The notes: generated by a model not told the origin, from the sequence alone. A stretch of DNA of 64,000 bases from Desulfosporosinus meridiei DSM 13257 (GCF_000231385.2 NC_018515.1:1244501-1308500); one strand, 5' to 3'. Shown: positions 45,638 to 55,643, counted from the first letter of the stretch. Program-made: numbers and translations.

Positions 45638-46867
45638 ATGAAAAATCTAATCAACAAATGGAATCAATTGAGTCTGGTAAAACAAATAATCATTGGTCTG
45701 ATCATCGGCATAATCTTAGCTACAACAATTCCGGAACTGGCAAAACCAATCACAATTTTCGGCACATTATTTGTTGGAGCGTTAAAAGGGATAGCACCGA
45801 TATTGGTTTTCTTCCTAGTCATGTCAGCCATCTCTCAACATAAGACTGGACATAAAACTAATATGAAATCAATTATCATCCTATATCTTCTAGGGACTTT
45901 CATAGCTGCGTTTGTTGCGGTTATTCTGAGCTTTATGTTCCCAGTAACCTTAACTCTCACAACAGGAGCTCAAGATATCAAACCCCCCGGAGGGGTCGTG
46001 GAGGTTCTGAAATCATTACTCTTAAATGTTGTCGATAACCCGATAAAAGCATTGTACAATGCCAATTATATTGGAATATTAGCTTGGGCTTTAGTTCTTG
46101 GCTATGCCTTAAAAAAAGCCTCGGATTCGACCAAAACGATGATGGCCAATTTTTCCGAGGCCTTAACTGAAATGGTAAGATGGGTCATTAAATTCGCCCC
46201 CTTAGGTATCATGGGGCTTGTGTTTGATTCCATTGCCACCAGTGGCCTAAAGGTCTTACTCGGCTATGCCCAATTATTGGCCCTGCTCCTGGGCTGCATG
46301 GTGATTATCGCCCTTGTCGTTAATCCAATTATTGTTTATCTAAATATCCGCCAAAACCCATATCCCTTAGTACTGAAGTGTTTAAAGGAAAGTGGCATTA
46401 CAGCATTCTTTACACGCAGCTCAGCAGCAAATATTCCGGTTAATATGAGCTTGTGCGAAAATCTAGGTTTAGATAGAGATACTTATTCGGTGTCGATTCC
46501 CTTGGGTGCCACAATTAATATGGCTGGTGCAGCAATAACCATTACTGTTATGACCCTTGCAGCAGTTAACACCCTGAACATCCAAGTTGATATGGCTACG
46601 GCATTAATTCTTAGTGTATTAGCAGCGATTAGCGCTTGTGGCGCATCCGGAGTCGCCGGTGGTTCTCTTTTGCTGATTCCTCTGGCCGCCAGTCTATTCG
46701 GAATCTCAAATGAGATTGCAATGCAGATTGTAGGGGTAGGTTTTATCGTAGGTGTTTTGCAGGACTCTTTTGAAACGGCACTTAATTCGTCTTCAGACGT
46801 GATCTTCACAGCAACATCAGAATTTGCCAAAATGCGTAAAGAAGGAAAAGAAATCATGATTAAGTAA
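45638..46867 (+). CDS. sstT: serine/threonine:sodium symporter
   Basis: 409 aa DAACS-family transporter. Diagnostic stretches are [14 protein letters not shown] (Ser-rich hairpin), [14 protein letters not shown] and [19 protein letters not shown] 45638 with gggggaaag SD; the frame upstream to 45602 lacks one. Imports Ser/Thr with sodium. Followed by a terminator. Confidence 0.93.
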   Translation: MKNLINKWNQLSLVKQIIIGLIIGIILATTIPELAKPITIFGTLFVGALKGIAPILVFFLVMSAISQHKTGHKTNMKSIIILYLLGTFIAAFVAVILSFMFPVTLTLTTGAQDIKPPGGVVEVLKSLLLNVVDNPIKALYNANYIGILAWALVLGYALKKASDSTKTMMANFSEALTEMVRWVIKFAPLGIMGLVFDSIATSGLKVLLGYAQLLALLLGCMVIIALVVNPIIVYLNIRQNPYPLVLKCLKESGITAFFTRSSAANIPVNMSLCENLGLDRDTYSVSIPLGATINMAGAAITITVMTLAAVNTLNIQVDMATALILSVLAAISACGASGVAGGSLLLIPLAASLFGISNEIAMQIVGVGFIVGVLQDSFETALNSSSDVIFTATSEFAKMRKEGKEIMIK

Positions 46868-46876
46868 TGACTCCCG

Positions 46877-46906
46877 AAGCTCTCATCTAAGGATGGGAGC
46901 TTTTTA
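46877..46906 (+). terminator. terminator after sstT
   Basis: 11-bp stem (46877-46887 with 46892-46902) and T5. Confidence 0.75.
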
Positions 46907-47030
46907 GTTGAGTTTAGACAAATTTCCCCTTACTTCGCAATAAAGTTATGAGATGATTGTGCCTGACAGAAAAACTGAACGGAAAAGATAGAAGATGGTG
47001 TATTCAGGCACAAGAAAGAGAGTAAGGGTC

Positions 47031-47756
47031 ATGAGAAAGTTAACTATCTATTTAATATCGGGAACAATGCTGCTCTCTTTGCTGAATTTTGGTGATCCGG
47101 TAACAGTACAGGCGGCAGAGAGAAGGTTGACTGAGACAGTTGCTAAGGTTGATACCGTGACAGGTATTCAAAAGATAGAAACTGGTACAGTTAATGCTGT
47201 GATTTTAGGAGACTCAATCGCCGTTAGTCAGGGGGCCACGAATCCCTTAAGAACCGGGTGGACTAGAGAGCTGAAAAGAGCTTTAGCCGAGAAGTATTCC
47301 CATAGAATATCCTGGGACAACAAAGCTTCCTCAGGAACTCTTGTAGACTATTGTTTAACAAGAGCAACTGAGATAGAAAGTGATACAGATGTTGTCTTCA
47401 TTTGTGTGGGAAGAAACGATAGGAATGAATACACGCCCTATCAGTTTAGTAAAAAGTATGAACTGTTAATTCGGGTGATTAAACGTAAAGCCCCCAAAGC
47501 GGATATTTTTTGCATTGTAGAGCCTCCCATGGTTTCTGATGACGAATCTTTGTTTTTGGGTATTAGAGCGGCCATCAAAAAGGTATCAGCTAAGGCTGGA
47601 GTACATTTATTAGACGTTTGGAGTACATTTCCTACAGATCAAGAGGATTTAGATGGGTTGTTGTCAGATGGGCTTCATCCCAACGACAAAGGGTATAAGC
47701 TAATGTCAAACTACATGTATAACCGATTGGTTTGGGTGATAAAAACAGCTAAGTAA
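47031..47756 (+). CDS. secreted SGNH/GDSL hydrolase
   Basis: About 241 aa. Signal peptide (residues 1-27, ending VQAA). Block I GDSIAVSQGA with the nucleophile Ser, block III VGRNDRNEY, block V DGLHPNDKGY with the Asp-x2-His pair. Likely an esterase or acetyl hydrolase acting on wall or polysaccharide. The ATG at 46995 is also in frame. Confidence 0.85.
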   Translation: MRKLTIYLISGTMLLSLLNFGDPVTVQAAERRLTETVAKVDTVTGIQKIETGTVNAVILGDSIAVSQGATNPLRTGWTRELKRALAEKYSHRISWDNKASSGTLVDYCLTRATEIESDTDVVFICVGRNDRNEYTPYQFSKKYELLIRVIKRKAPKADIFCIVEPPMVSDDESLFLGIRAAIKKVSAKAGVHLLDVWSTFPTDQEDLDGLLSDGLHPNDKGYKLMSNYMYNRLVWVIKTAK

Positions 47757-47779
47757 AACGATTAATGGGGAATATTTAA

Positions 47780-47806
47780 GGCCTAGGCTGAATGCCTAGG
47801 CCAAAT
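47780..47806. terminator. terminator between SGNH hydrolase and DNA methyltransferase
   Basis: 9-bp GC-rich stem (47780-47788 with 47794-47802). Confidence 0.65.
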
Positions 47807-47808
47807 GT

Positions 47809-48951
47809 TTATAATTGTTCATGGACAGAGGTGCCACGAGTTCGCCGTGTTATTATTACTGCCTTATTGTTAGCAACAGCAATTAGCATTTGCCCAATTG
47901 CTATACCTAACCCAGTAGGAACCGCGTTGCCTATTTGTCGGTAACAATCAGTAAGTCTGCCTTCTATTCTCCAATTGTCAGGGAACTGTTGAATACGAGC
48001 ATATTCTTTTACAGATAGTGCTCTGTCTTGGGTAGGATGGCAAAGCATTGTAGCCTTTTGAACAGGACTTGTCACTAGAGTAGGTGAGGGTTGGTCATAA
48101 TCTAAACGGCGATAAAAGCCTGCATTTCCACCTCCGCTCTTGAATGCACCACCCATTGCAGTGCGAACCACTTCAGGGGGTAAGTTCCTCCAATTGCCGC
48201 CCATGGGGATATCTCTCAAATAAGACAGTCGTTCTGGGGAAAATGTCGCAAATAACCCCGGATCAGCCTCTAAATCTTCAATGGCATCGCGCAGAGTTCT
48301 CCAGCGATAAGAGGAATTTTGATGGGTCTGAAAATGGGTGGGTATAGGTAAAAATATGTTTTCATTGTCACGGGAACCTAAGATTATAAGTCTTTCTCTA
48401 AATTGGGGAACCCCGTAGTGAGCTGCATCCAGAATACCATAAACGAGTTTATATCCTAATTTATTAAACTCTTGTTTTATGACCTCGAATACTGAACCGG
48501 CAATTTCATCGGGTTCTATGGGGCAATCTCTACGCTCACCAAGTGGTCGCTGATTTATGGCTGCTGACAACAAACCTTTCACATTTTCCATGACAAAAAA
48601 GCGAGGTCGCACAACACTTATCACGTGAATGAATTCCATAAATAAACTACCGCGTGGATCATTTGTGCCCAAACGTTTACCTGCTGTACTAAATGGTTGA
48701 CAGGGAGGGCCGCCCACTACAGCAAAAGCTTCGCCGGTTTTAAGTCCGGATGGATCAAGCAAGAACCTACAGTTGGGGTCATTTGCCACCAATTGACGAA
48801 TATCCCCATGTACAAACTGACGATTGTTTGCGGCCATGGTACGCGCACACCATTGGTCGATATCCTGCGCTATTTTAATATCCAATCCCGCTTGCTCTAA
48901 ACCTAAATCTAAACCCATTGCGCCACTAAACAAAGAGATAACGGGATACAT
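47809..48951 (-). CDS. orphan C5-cytosine DNA methyltransferase
   Basis: 380 aa. Motif I SLFSGAMGLDLG, motif IV GGPPCQPFS with catalytic Cys84, motif VI ENVKG, motif VIII QFRERLIILGS, motifs IX-X SVKEYARIQQFPDNW and QIGNAVPTGLG. The target domain is between, about residues 235-300. No restriction endonuclease, vsr or specificity gene lies next to it. Recognition site cannot be read from sequence. Confidence 0.93.
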   Translation of the reverse strand: MYPVISLFSGAMGLDLGLEQAGLDIKIAQDIDQWCARTMAANNRQFVHGDIRQLVANDPNCRFLLDPSGLKTGEAFAVVGGPPCQPFSTAGKRLGTNDPRGSLFMEFIHVISVVRPRFFVMENVKGLLSAAINQRPLGERRDCPIEPDEIAGSVFEVIKQEFNKLGYKLVYGILDAAHYGVPQFRERLIILGSRDNENIFLPIPTHFQTHQNSSYRWRTLRDAIEDLEADPGLFATFSPERLSYLRDIPMGGNWRNLPPEVVRTAMGGAFKSGGGNAGFYRRLDYDQPSPTLVTSPVQKATMLCHPTQDRALSVKEYARIQQFPDNWRIEGRLTDCYRQIGNAVPTGLGIAIGQMLIAVANNKAVIITRRTRGTSVHEQL

Positions 48952-49159
48952 CCGGAAAACTCCTTCCTGAAAATAACATACTGCTTGTATTCTGCAAACT
49001 TAATGGTTATTCCTTTAATAATTCTCTTTAAGGCTAAACAACAGCAGCGCAGCTCTGACTGAAGTTTTTAGAAATTGTTCATAATGTAATGTCTAATCCT
49101 GTAAGGTAGTTATAGCTATTGGGTATTGTTAAAACTCCTAATGGATAAGAACTGAATCC

Positions 49160-49188
49160 TTGACAATATTTTGCAAGATTCATATAAT
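49160..49188 (+). promoter_or_regulatory. consensus promoter of greA
   Basis: TTGACA at 49160-49165, 17-nt spacer, TATAAT at 49183-49188, both perfect. The leader to greA is about 130 nt. The rest of 48952-49326 holds no gene. Confidence 0.85.
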
Positions 49189-49326
49189 AACGAGTAATGT
49201 AATTAAAGATTATTATGAAGATAAGATTCTAGACAATAATGATTAAGCATAAGAGGGTTTAATAGTGTGCGGGACGATAAAAAAGAGTGCAAAAATGAGT
49301 AGGGCGAGAAAAGGGAGAGAGATACT

Positions 49327-49797
49327 ATGGCTGAAAAAGAAGTTATTTTAACATTAGAAGGCCTCAAGAAGTTAGAGGAAGAGTTAGAGCTAACTAAAAC
49401 CGTAAAGAGGCGGGAAGTTGCCTCGCGCATTAAGCAGGCTATAGACTTTGGGGATATTAGTGAGAACTCCGAGTACGATGATGCGAAAAATGACCAAGCC
49501 TTTATTGAAGGGCGGATTATTACTCTTGAGAAAATGCTTAGGAATGCGCGGATTATTGATGAACTAGAGGGAACTGACACTGTGGCCGTTGGGGCAAAAG
49601 TCCGTCTTAAAGACTTGGAATTTGGAGATGAGGAAGAGTATTTTATTGTCGGCTCAGCAGAGGCTGATCCTGGCACGAATAAAATATCCAATGAATCTCC
49701 GGTGGGAAAAGCAGTCTTGGGTCAAACTAAAGGGTCTGTTGTGGAGGTAAATGTTCCGGCAGGTGTCATACGCTATCAAATTCTAGATATTAAATAA
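49327..49797 (+). CDS. greA: transcription elongation factor GreA
   Basis: 156 aa. N-terminal coiled coil ([54 protein letters not shown]) with the acidic tip, and a C-terminal FKBP-like domain. Rescues backtracked RNA polymerase. SD gggagaga; strong promoter upstream. Confidence 0.96.
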   Translation: MAEKEVILTLEGLKKLEEELELTKTVKRREVASRIKQAIDFGDISENSEYDDAKNDQAFIEGRIITLEKMLRNARIIDELEGTDTVAVGAKVRLKDLEFGDEEEYFIVGSAEADPGTNKISNESPVGKAVLGQTKGSVVEVNVPAGVIRYQILDIK

Positions 49798-49876
49798 GCG
49801 TCCTAAGAAAGTCGAATCCTGGGATAGGTTGATTTTACCGCTCCCCCTAATTCAAAAGTGAGAGATTGCATGTGGA

Positions 49877-49910
49877 AATGCTCTAGCTAAATGCTAGGGC
49901 ATTTTTTTTG
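49877..49910 (+). terminator. terminator after greA
   Basis: 11-bp stem (49877-49887 with 49893-49903) and T8 tail. Confidence 0.85.
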
Positions 49911-50049
49911 CGGTTCTTTTGTTCATTCGACTGGATACTTCAATTTTTCCGAAAGTTTCATGAAAATAGCAGGAATATCAGGGACAACGTGGAAGTATCA
50001 AATTGATAAACAATTAGTAATCTCCCAGTTTTTGGGCTTTAGGAGGATC

Positions 50050-51840
50050 ATGTTGAGCACTGATTTAGAAAAACAAAACATGAGAATTAGGTGTGACATT
50101 AGGATTATTAACCATAAAAGGATGAAATGCCTATCAATCATGTTTTTGATCTTAATCTCCATTATATTATTGATCGATAATAATAACAGAGTCACAGGCT
50201 TATGGCATACTAATAATGCCTATAAATTATTATGCTATATTCATATATCCTATTTTTGCATAGCGGTCTATGGTATCTTGATCACTTATTTAGATAAAGA
50301 ATCTCAAAAAGAAATCTATTTGCAGGTTAATCTATTTCTGGGTCTAAACATGAGTTCCTTACTATCGGGCTGGGTATCTCCCTACCTTAATGGTCAAATT
50401 TCAGTATATATTATTTGTTGTCTTTGTATCTCGATTTTGTTTCCGTTAAGACCTAAATACTCAATTCTTTTATTTATACAATCTTATTTACTCCTGATAG
50501 TTGGCTTATATATAAATCAGACAAACTTAGAAACTTTTCAAGCTAATATAATGAATGCTTCTTTAGTCTTCCCCATGGCACTTTTAATTTCAATCATCCT
50601 TTATAGATATACTGAAAGAGAATTATATAATAAATACAATTTGGAGTGGTTAGTGAAGGAACGAACAAGTGAATTGTTGAATGCAAATAAATTACTTAAA
50701 TCTGAGATTTCTGAACGGGAACAGATGCAAACGGAAAAAATAGAGCAACTTACCAAATACTTAACCTTAGAGGCGGAACTTTCTCGCAGTAACCAATTTA
50801 TTGCGGATATTATAAAGAATATGCCAGATGTTTTTTTTGCTATCGATAAGAACTGGCAAATAACCTATATCAATCGTGCTGGAGAAATTACTTTCGCCAA
50901 ATCTCACGCTGAGTTAGCAGGGAAAATAATAACTGAATTAGCCTGGGTAACTGACACCGTCCTAAATCACTTCTACGAGGTACTGACTGAAAAGAAGTCG
51001 GTCTCCTTTGAATTCTTGTCTAAGGAGTTAGAGGATAAATGGCTGGAAGTTAGGGCGTACCCAATGGAAGGCGGCCTGACTTGTTATCTTAGAGATATTA
51101 CAAGCCGAAAAATAACAGAATACGAATTAGCAAGACTTGATCGACTTTACCTTGTGGGGCAATTAGCCTCAGGACTTGCTCATGAAATTCGCAATCCACT
51201 TACAGTAGTACGTGGATATCTACAACTATTGGGCTCGAAATCAGTGTTTGGAGACCAAAAGTCAACCTTCGAGCTAATGATTTCCGAATTGGATCGGGCT
51301 AATGCCATCATCACCGAATTTCTTTCCCTCGCTCAGATCAAACAAGCAGACCTGAAAACCATAAATCTAAATGAAATCCTCAATAATTTATATCCGCTTT
51401 TAAGCGCCGATGCTATTAATCAAAATAAACAAATTCATCTCCTTCTTAGTGAGATTCCCGACCTACAGCTAAATTGTAAAGAAATCTCTCAAATGGTTCT
51501 GAATTTAGTCCGCAATGGTCTGGAATCTATGGATGAAGGCCGCTCAATTACGATAAGAAGTTTTAGAGAAGATAATATGGCCGCCCTCGAGATTATTGAC
51601 CAGGGATGTGGTATACCACAAGAAAACCTTAACAAGCTGGGAACCCCTTTCTTTACGACTAAAAACTACGGCACGGGGCTTGGGTTAGCGACATCTTATA
51701 GAATTGCTGAATCTCACAATGCTAAGATTCGTGTCCTTTCTAATTCTACTGGGACAAGTTTCTGCATCCTGTTTCCGATACCAGAACAAGGACAGGACGC
51801 CAGTAAATCTGTAGCTGGACTCCATTCATTTTCCGCTTGA
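50050..51840 (+). CDS. membrane sensor histidine kinase (sporulation-kinase type)
   Basis: 596 aa: about six membrane helices (residues 20-200), a coiled coil, a PAS domain (about 255-360), HisKA with the phospho-acceptor in GLAHEIRNPLTVVRGYLQLL, and HATPase (LVRNGLESM, DQGCGIP, GTGLGLATS). The HisKA resembles KinA/KinB-type kinases that feed Spo0F or Spo0A. An aggagg SD at 50041-50046 supports ATG 50050 or TTG 50053; upstream frame lies in the greA terminator. No response regulator adjoins. Confidence 0.86.
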   Translation: MLSTDLEKQNMRIRCDIRIINHKRMKCLSIMFLILISIILLIDNNNRVTGLWHTNNAYKLLCYIHISYFCIAVYGILITYLDKESQKEIYLQVNLFLGLNMSSLLSGWVSPYLNGQISVYIICCLCISILFPLRPKYSILLFIQSYLLLIVGLYINQTNLETFQANIMNASLVFPMALLISIILYRYTERELYNKYNLEWLVKERTSELLNANKLLKSEISEREQMQTEKIEQLTKYLTLEAELSRSNQFIADIIKNMPDVFFAIDKNWQITYINRAGEITFAKSHAELAGKIITELAWVTDTVLNHFYEVLTEKKSVSFEFLSKELEDKWLEVRAYPMEGGLTCYLRDITSRKITEYELARLDRLYLVGQLASGLAHEIRNPLTVVRGYLQLLGSKSVFGDQKSTFELMISELDRANAIITEFLSLAQIKQADLKTINLNEILNNLYPLLSADAINQNKQIHLLLSEIPDLQLNCKEISQMVLNLVRNGLESMDEGRSITIRSFREDNMAALEIIDQGCGIPQENLNKLGTPFFTTKNYGTGLGLATSYRIAESHNAKIRVLSNSTGTSFCILFPIPEQGQDASKSVAGLHSFSA

Positions 51841-51860
51841 CAAATTTAATCGATTAGGAA

Positions 51861-51917
51861 AGCTCTACCTTCTTAGCGCTTTATGGCATAAAGCGGCAAG
51901 AAGGTAGAGCTATTTTT
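51861..51917 (+). terminator. terminator after histidine kinase
   Basis: 14-bp stem (51861-51874 with 51898-51911) enclosing a smaller hairpin, then T5. Confidence 0.75.
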
Positions 51918-51935
51918 GTATAATGCAATATATAT

Positions 51936-51964
51936 TTTACAAAATGATATATATAGTGTATAAT
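51936..51964 (+). promoter_or_regulatory. promoter of XRE regulator
   Basis: TTTACA at 51936-51941, 17-nt spacer, TATAAT at 51959-51964. Confidence 0.75.
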
Positions 51965-51988
51965 TTGCAATGTAAGGAGGGCGGGTTA

Positions 51989-52183
51989 TTGAAGAATCTT
52001 AAAATGAAATCAGCAAGAGCTATTTTAGATATGTCTCAAGAGGAACTGGCAGAAGCAGTGGGGGTAACAAGACAAACTATCGGTATGATTGAAGCTGGGA
52101 AGTTTAATCCATCATTACAATTGTGCATAGCTATCTGCAAAACCTTAGGTAAAACATTAAACGATATTTTTTGGGAGGGATAA
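51989..52183 (+). CDS. XRE-family transcriptional regulator
   Basis: 64 aa, one Cro/CI helix-turn-helix (MSQEELAEAVGVTRQTIGMIEAGKFNPS) ending DIFW, a common form of small XRE regulators. TTG 51989 has an aaggagg SD. Overlaps nothing; partner membrane gene follows at 5 nt. Confidence 0.87.
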   Translation: MKNLKMKSARAILDMSQEELAEAVGVTRQTIGMIEAGKFNPSLQLCIAICKTLGKTLNDIFWEG

Positions 52184-52188
52184 AGAGG

Positions 52189-52629
52189 ATGAACGATGAA
52201 AGAATTGAGCAAGCAAAAAATAAAATCAGAAGTGAAATAGCTATGATAGTATTTATAGGCGTAGTTTTTTCGTTTTTAGTAAAAACTTTGATACTGAATA
52301 TGAGTTTGGAGGAATGTATTACTGAATATGTAATTATGATATTTTTCCCGCTCTATCAGTTTATAAGAATGCATATCCTGAAGGTAAGTGTTTACAGTAA
52401 GAGTAAGCAACCCATAAGGAATTTAGGTATAACAATTTTAGTATTAGTGGTCATATCAGCGGTGGTCATTTTCAATTCGATACAGGAGTCCCCAGTATAT
52501 GACTGGCAAAATTCAGTAGTGGGTATAAGTTCTTTTTTAGCACTATTTATCGTGATCTTTAGTGCTGCCAATAAGTATAATCGCTACAAAGGTCATAAGT
52601 ACGAACAAGAATTTGATGATGATAAATAA
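52189..52629 (+). CDS. membrane protein paired with XRE regulator (DUF6773-like)
   Basis: 146 aa with four membrane spans and a charged C-terminus (NKYNRYKGHKYEQEF). XRE plus small membrane protein pairs are frequent in clostridia; the role is unknown. ATG 52189 follows aaagagg. Confidence 0.65.
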   Translation: MNDERIEQAKNKIRSEIAMIVFIGVVFSFLVKTLILNMSLEECITEYVIMIFFPLYQFIRMHILKVSVYSKSKQPIRNLGITILVLVVISAVVIFNSIQESPVYDWQNSVVGISSFLALFIVIFSAANKYNRYKGHKYEQEFDDDK

Positions 52630-52657
52630 GCTCAATTCAAAGTGGTTATTTGTATTA

Positions 52658-52702
52658 AAAGCGGTCTTTTTCCCTTGTAGAAGTGGAAGAGACCGCTTTG
52701 CT
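52658..52702 (+). terminator. terminator after XRE pair
   Basis: 10-bp perfect outer stem (52658-52667 with 52690-52699). Confidence 0.65.
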
Positions 52703-52784
52703 TTATGTTATGAAGTGAAATGTGGGTATGGCCGATCTCTTCTCTTAACTCAAAAAAGCAAATTAATGCATGATCGTGCAGAAA

Positions 52785-52818
52785 TTGCTGTGTAAAACAG
52801 CAAAAAACGTGATATAAT
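52785..52818 (+). promoter_or_regulatory. putative operator and -10 box of deoR-type gene
   Basis: TTGCTGT (52785-52791) and ACAGCAA (52797-52803) form an inverted repeat; TATAAT is at 52813-52818. The -35 box is poor. Possibly an autoregulatory site. Confidence 0.45.
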
Positions 52819-52840
52819 TAGCAACGAGGAGTTGTTAACT

Positions 52841-53617
52841 ATGTTTGCTGAGGAACGTCAAGAGGTAATCCTTAGAAAACTTAAGTCTCTCGGTAGGGTA
52901 TTTGCCAAAGAGCTGGCGCAAGAATTTGAAGTTTCCATTGATACCATTCGCAGAGACCTGACGACCATGGAACAAAAGGGTCTTATAAAAAGAACCCACG
53001 GAGGGGCGGTACCTTTATCAAAGGTCAGAAGATTTCCCATCGATGATCGCATTAGGTTTAGTGAGGGAACTGAGCATCAAAATGCAGTGGCTAAGCTGGC
53101 TACTTCATTTATCGAGCCGGGGGATACTATTTTTATCGGCGGGGCCAGTATCCACTATGTTTTGTTGAAATATCTACCGGTTGATTGGAATTATACTGTA
53201 ATCACGAATTCACTGGTTATTGCTGATAAACTTCAACATCACCGCAATATTGAAACCTATATCGTCTGCGGAAAAGTTAAAAGTGAAGAAGGAATCGTCG
53301 ATCCTTTAGCCACTGAATTCATGAGAAGCTTACGCTTAGATACGGCTTTCTTAACCGGTGGAGGAATCTCGGCAAAACATGGTCTGAGCAGCTCAACTCC
53401 CGAAGGAGCAATTTTTCAAAGAACCGTAGCAGAAGTTTCACGTCAAACTGTATGCCTGGCTAATTTTGACAAAGTGGGAACGGAATTTTTTGCCAAAACC
53501 ATTGATTTGCAGGATCTAGACATACTCATTACTGATTGGGAAGCACCCGATGAGGAAATTGAGAAAATTGAAGGGTTAGGGGTTAAGGTCTTAATCGCCC
53601 AGGAAGATTTACTTTAG
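52841..53617 (+). CDS. DeoR/GlpR family transcriptional regulator
   Basis: 258 aa. N-terminal HTH (VFAKELAQEFEVSIDTIRRDLTTMEQKGLIKRTHGGAV) and a C-terminal sugar-phosphate sensor of the ISOCOT fold (FIGGAS, LTGGGIS, CLANFDKVG). ATG 52841 has a cgaggag SD; the TTG at 52832 lies in it. No sugar operon adjoins; the next gene is an aminotransferase 88 nt away. Confidence 0.9.
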   Translation: MFAEERQEVILRKLKSLGRVFAKELAQEFEVSIDTIRRDLTTMEQKGLIKRTHGGAVPLSKVRRFPIDDRIRFSEGTEHQNAVAKLATSFIEPGDTIFIGGASIHYVLLKYLPVDWNYTVITNSLVIADKLQHHRNIETYIVCGKVKSEEGIVDPLATEFMRSLRLDTAFLTGGGISAKHGLSSSTPEGAIFQRTVAEVSRQTVCLANFDKVGTEFFAKTIDLQDLDILITDWEAPDEEIEKIEGLGVKVLIAQEDLL

Positions 53618-53705
53618 CCGAAGAATGCTGAATAGGAAAGAGATAGATGCTAACCAAACCAAGCTGGATTGAGATCTTGAGATAATATTATGGAGGGGTT
53701 TAATA

Positions 53706-54878
53706 GTGTACAAAAAAATACCTTTTTCACCACCGGACATAACTGAAGAAGAAATTTCCGCCGTTTCAGAAATTCTAAGATCCGGCTGGATCACAACAGG
53801 GCCAAACACAGCATTGTTTGAAAAAGAATTAGCAGATTATTGCGGTACCCAGTATGCAGTTGCGTTAAACAGTGCTACAGCAGGCATGGAGCTGATTTTG
53901 AAAGTGTTAGGTATAGGTGGGGATGATGAAGTGATAACAACTCCTTACACCTATGCTGCGACCGCCAATGTACTTGTTCATCGTGGAATTATGCCCACCT
54001 TTGTCGATGTTAAGAAAGGGAGCTTTCTGATTGATGAAGAGAAGATTTATAGCGCGATTACACCAAAGACAAAGGCGATAATGACCGTTGACATTGCCGG
54101 AGTGCCGGTTGACTATGATGCTATAAGGCAGATCCTCAAAACACTAGGTCGCGAAGATATAACTTTGATTTCCGATTCCGCTCATTCCTTCGGGGCTGCG
54201 TATAAGGGACAGAAAGTGGGAGGGCAGATGGATTTCCATGTGTTTTCTTTTCATGCTGTAAAGAACTTAACCACAGCAGAAGGAGGAGCTATTACTTATA
54301 ATGACAACAGTTTTAAGGGCAAAGAAGACTTATATCGAGAATTCAAATATACATCCTTACATGGCCAAAATAAGGATGCTTTGTCAAAAACCCAGGCCGG
54401 TGCTTGGAAATATGATATCTTGACCGATGGATTCAAATGCAATATGACGGATATTATGGCAGCAATTGGGCGGGTTCAACTACGAAGGCATGAAGAAATG
54501 ATCAGAAAAAGAGCCGAAATCCATGAAGTATATAGCGAAATACTTGGCGCAAAAGAATGGGCGATTCTGCCTCTTGATAAAAATCATGAAGTAGCAACAA
54601 ACTATCATTTATATACCCTGAGGCTGAAGGATTTTAGTGAGGAACAAAGAGATCGAGTAATAAGGATGTTAGGTGAGAGAGATATTGCCACAAATGTACA
54701 CTTTATGCCGCTGCCGATGTTCACCTTCTATAGGAACCTGGGTTATAGACTGGAAGATTATCCGAATGCCCATGCCCAGTATGCCAATGAAATCACACTT
54801 CCCCTTTATTCGAAGCTGACGGTTGATGAAGCGGAATATGTAGCTAAGGAACTTATCGAGTGTATTGAAATGATTTAG
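53706..54878 (+). CDS. DegT/DnrJ/EryC1/StrS aminotransferase
   Basis: 390 aa PLP-dependent sugar aminotransferase. FHAVKNLTTAEGG has the Schiff-base Lys; SDSAHSFGA holds the PLP-binding Asp. It acts on nucleotide 4-ketosugars in surface polysaccharide or glycoprotein synthesis. Resembles ArnB/PseC-type enzymes. GTG 53706, SD ggagggg. No other sugar genes adjacent, so the substrate is open. Confidence 0.9.
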   Translation: MYKKIPFSPPDITEEEISAVSEILRSGWITTGPNTALFEKELADYCGTQYAVALNSATAGMELILKVLGIGGDDEVITTPYTYAATANVLVHRGIMPTFVDVKKGSFLIDEEKIYSAITPKTKAIMTVDIAGVPVDYDAIRQILKTLGREDITLISDSAHSFGAAYKGQKVGGQMDFHVFSFHAVKNLTTAEGGAITYNDNSFKGKEDLYREFKYTSLHGQNKDALSKTQAGAWKYDILTDGFKCNMTDIMAAIGRVQLRRHEEMIRKRAEIHEVYSEILGAKEWAILPLDKNHEVATNYHLYTLRLKDFSEEQRDRVIRMLGERDIATNVHFMPLPMFTFYRNLGYRLEDYPNAHAQYANEITLPLYSKLTVDEAEYVAKELIECIEMI

Positions 54879-54982
54879 CAGGATCGAAATCGGGATTATG
54901 GGGATGTAGATATAAAAATTCTAAATATCCCAATAGATAATTGCTATTACGGAGAGAATTAGAACAAGTAGATAGAAAAAAG

Positions 54983-55016
54983 CGGAAGCCTTTTTATGCA
55001 GGCTTCCGTTCTAATT
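54983..55016 (+). terminator. terminator after DegT aminotransferase
   Basis: 9-bp stem (54983-54991 with 55000-55008). Confidence 0.7.
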
Positions 55017-55080
55017 TTCGATGATTTTTGCGTCCAAAGGATTTTTAAACCAGTATATTTCTTTTTGTTAATAGATTAGT

Positions 55081-55173
55081 AGGGCTGTTGGTTTTTACAA
55101 TAAGTAAATGAGCTCAAAGCCTACCCAGCAGGCCTTTCCAGCCCTTTTGAAACTATATGTTCAATAGTTTCAA
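55081..55173 (+). other. structured non-coding stretch
   Basis: AGGGCTG (55081-55087) pairs with CAGCCCT (55139-55145), enclosing a small GCCT/AGGC hairpin, followed by TTT. A second perfect 10-bp hairpin (55147-55156 with 55164-55173) comes directly after. May be a small RNA or a double terminator. Confidence 0.4.
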
Positions 55174-55237
55174 AACCTTCCAAATGTTTATTTAACTACT
55201 AAAAATATTTTTTATGTACTTAAACGTGACAGATAAT

Positions 55238-55480
55238 ATGAAGAGATTAAACTATAGAGAGTTGAATGTTTCGGAAAAACAAACATTAAAGAAAGGAGCA
55301 CAAAATCTTAAGGTTAGAGATTTCTGAATTGCGTCAGCGGGTCGCACAACCATTATTGTTTATTTAGCTATTATTATCCATAACCAATCCAAATTGCAAC
55401 CCATTTTTATTTTGATTTTTATTTTGTTAAATTTCGTGTACACGATTAGACTCAGAACTCTTATATTGATTACTCTGTGA
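55238..55480 (+). pseudogene. possible small gene interrupted by an in-frame TGA
   Basis: From ATG 55238, 29 hydrophilic codons lead to TGA at 55325, after which the same frame stays open for 50 codons, mostly hydrophobic (TTIIVYLAIIIHN, FILIFILLNFVYTI). No SD. Could be chance in AT-rich DNA. The remainder of 54879-55643 holds no gene that I can support. Confidence 0.25.
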
Positions 55481-55643
55481 CATTTAAGTGTAATAGTTCA
55501 CAAAAAATAAAGGTTTTAGCTTTTAGACAATTTAAAAATTTTAAATATTCAAAGGCCTTGGTTAAAAATGCAAATCGACTGCTTTGGATAAGATTCAACA
55601 GCAATTTTGCATGAGAGTTTACTAAAAAGAGGTGGCAAAACAC

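Noticed and set aside
55325-55345. Selenocysteine insertion at TGA 55325
   Set aside because: Only a weak TTGCG/CGCAC stem follows and no selenoprotein family matches.
55478-55503. CRP/FNR-type site before hydA (TGTGA...TCACA)
   Set aside because: Half-sites are much too far apart for the usual 6-nt spacing.
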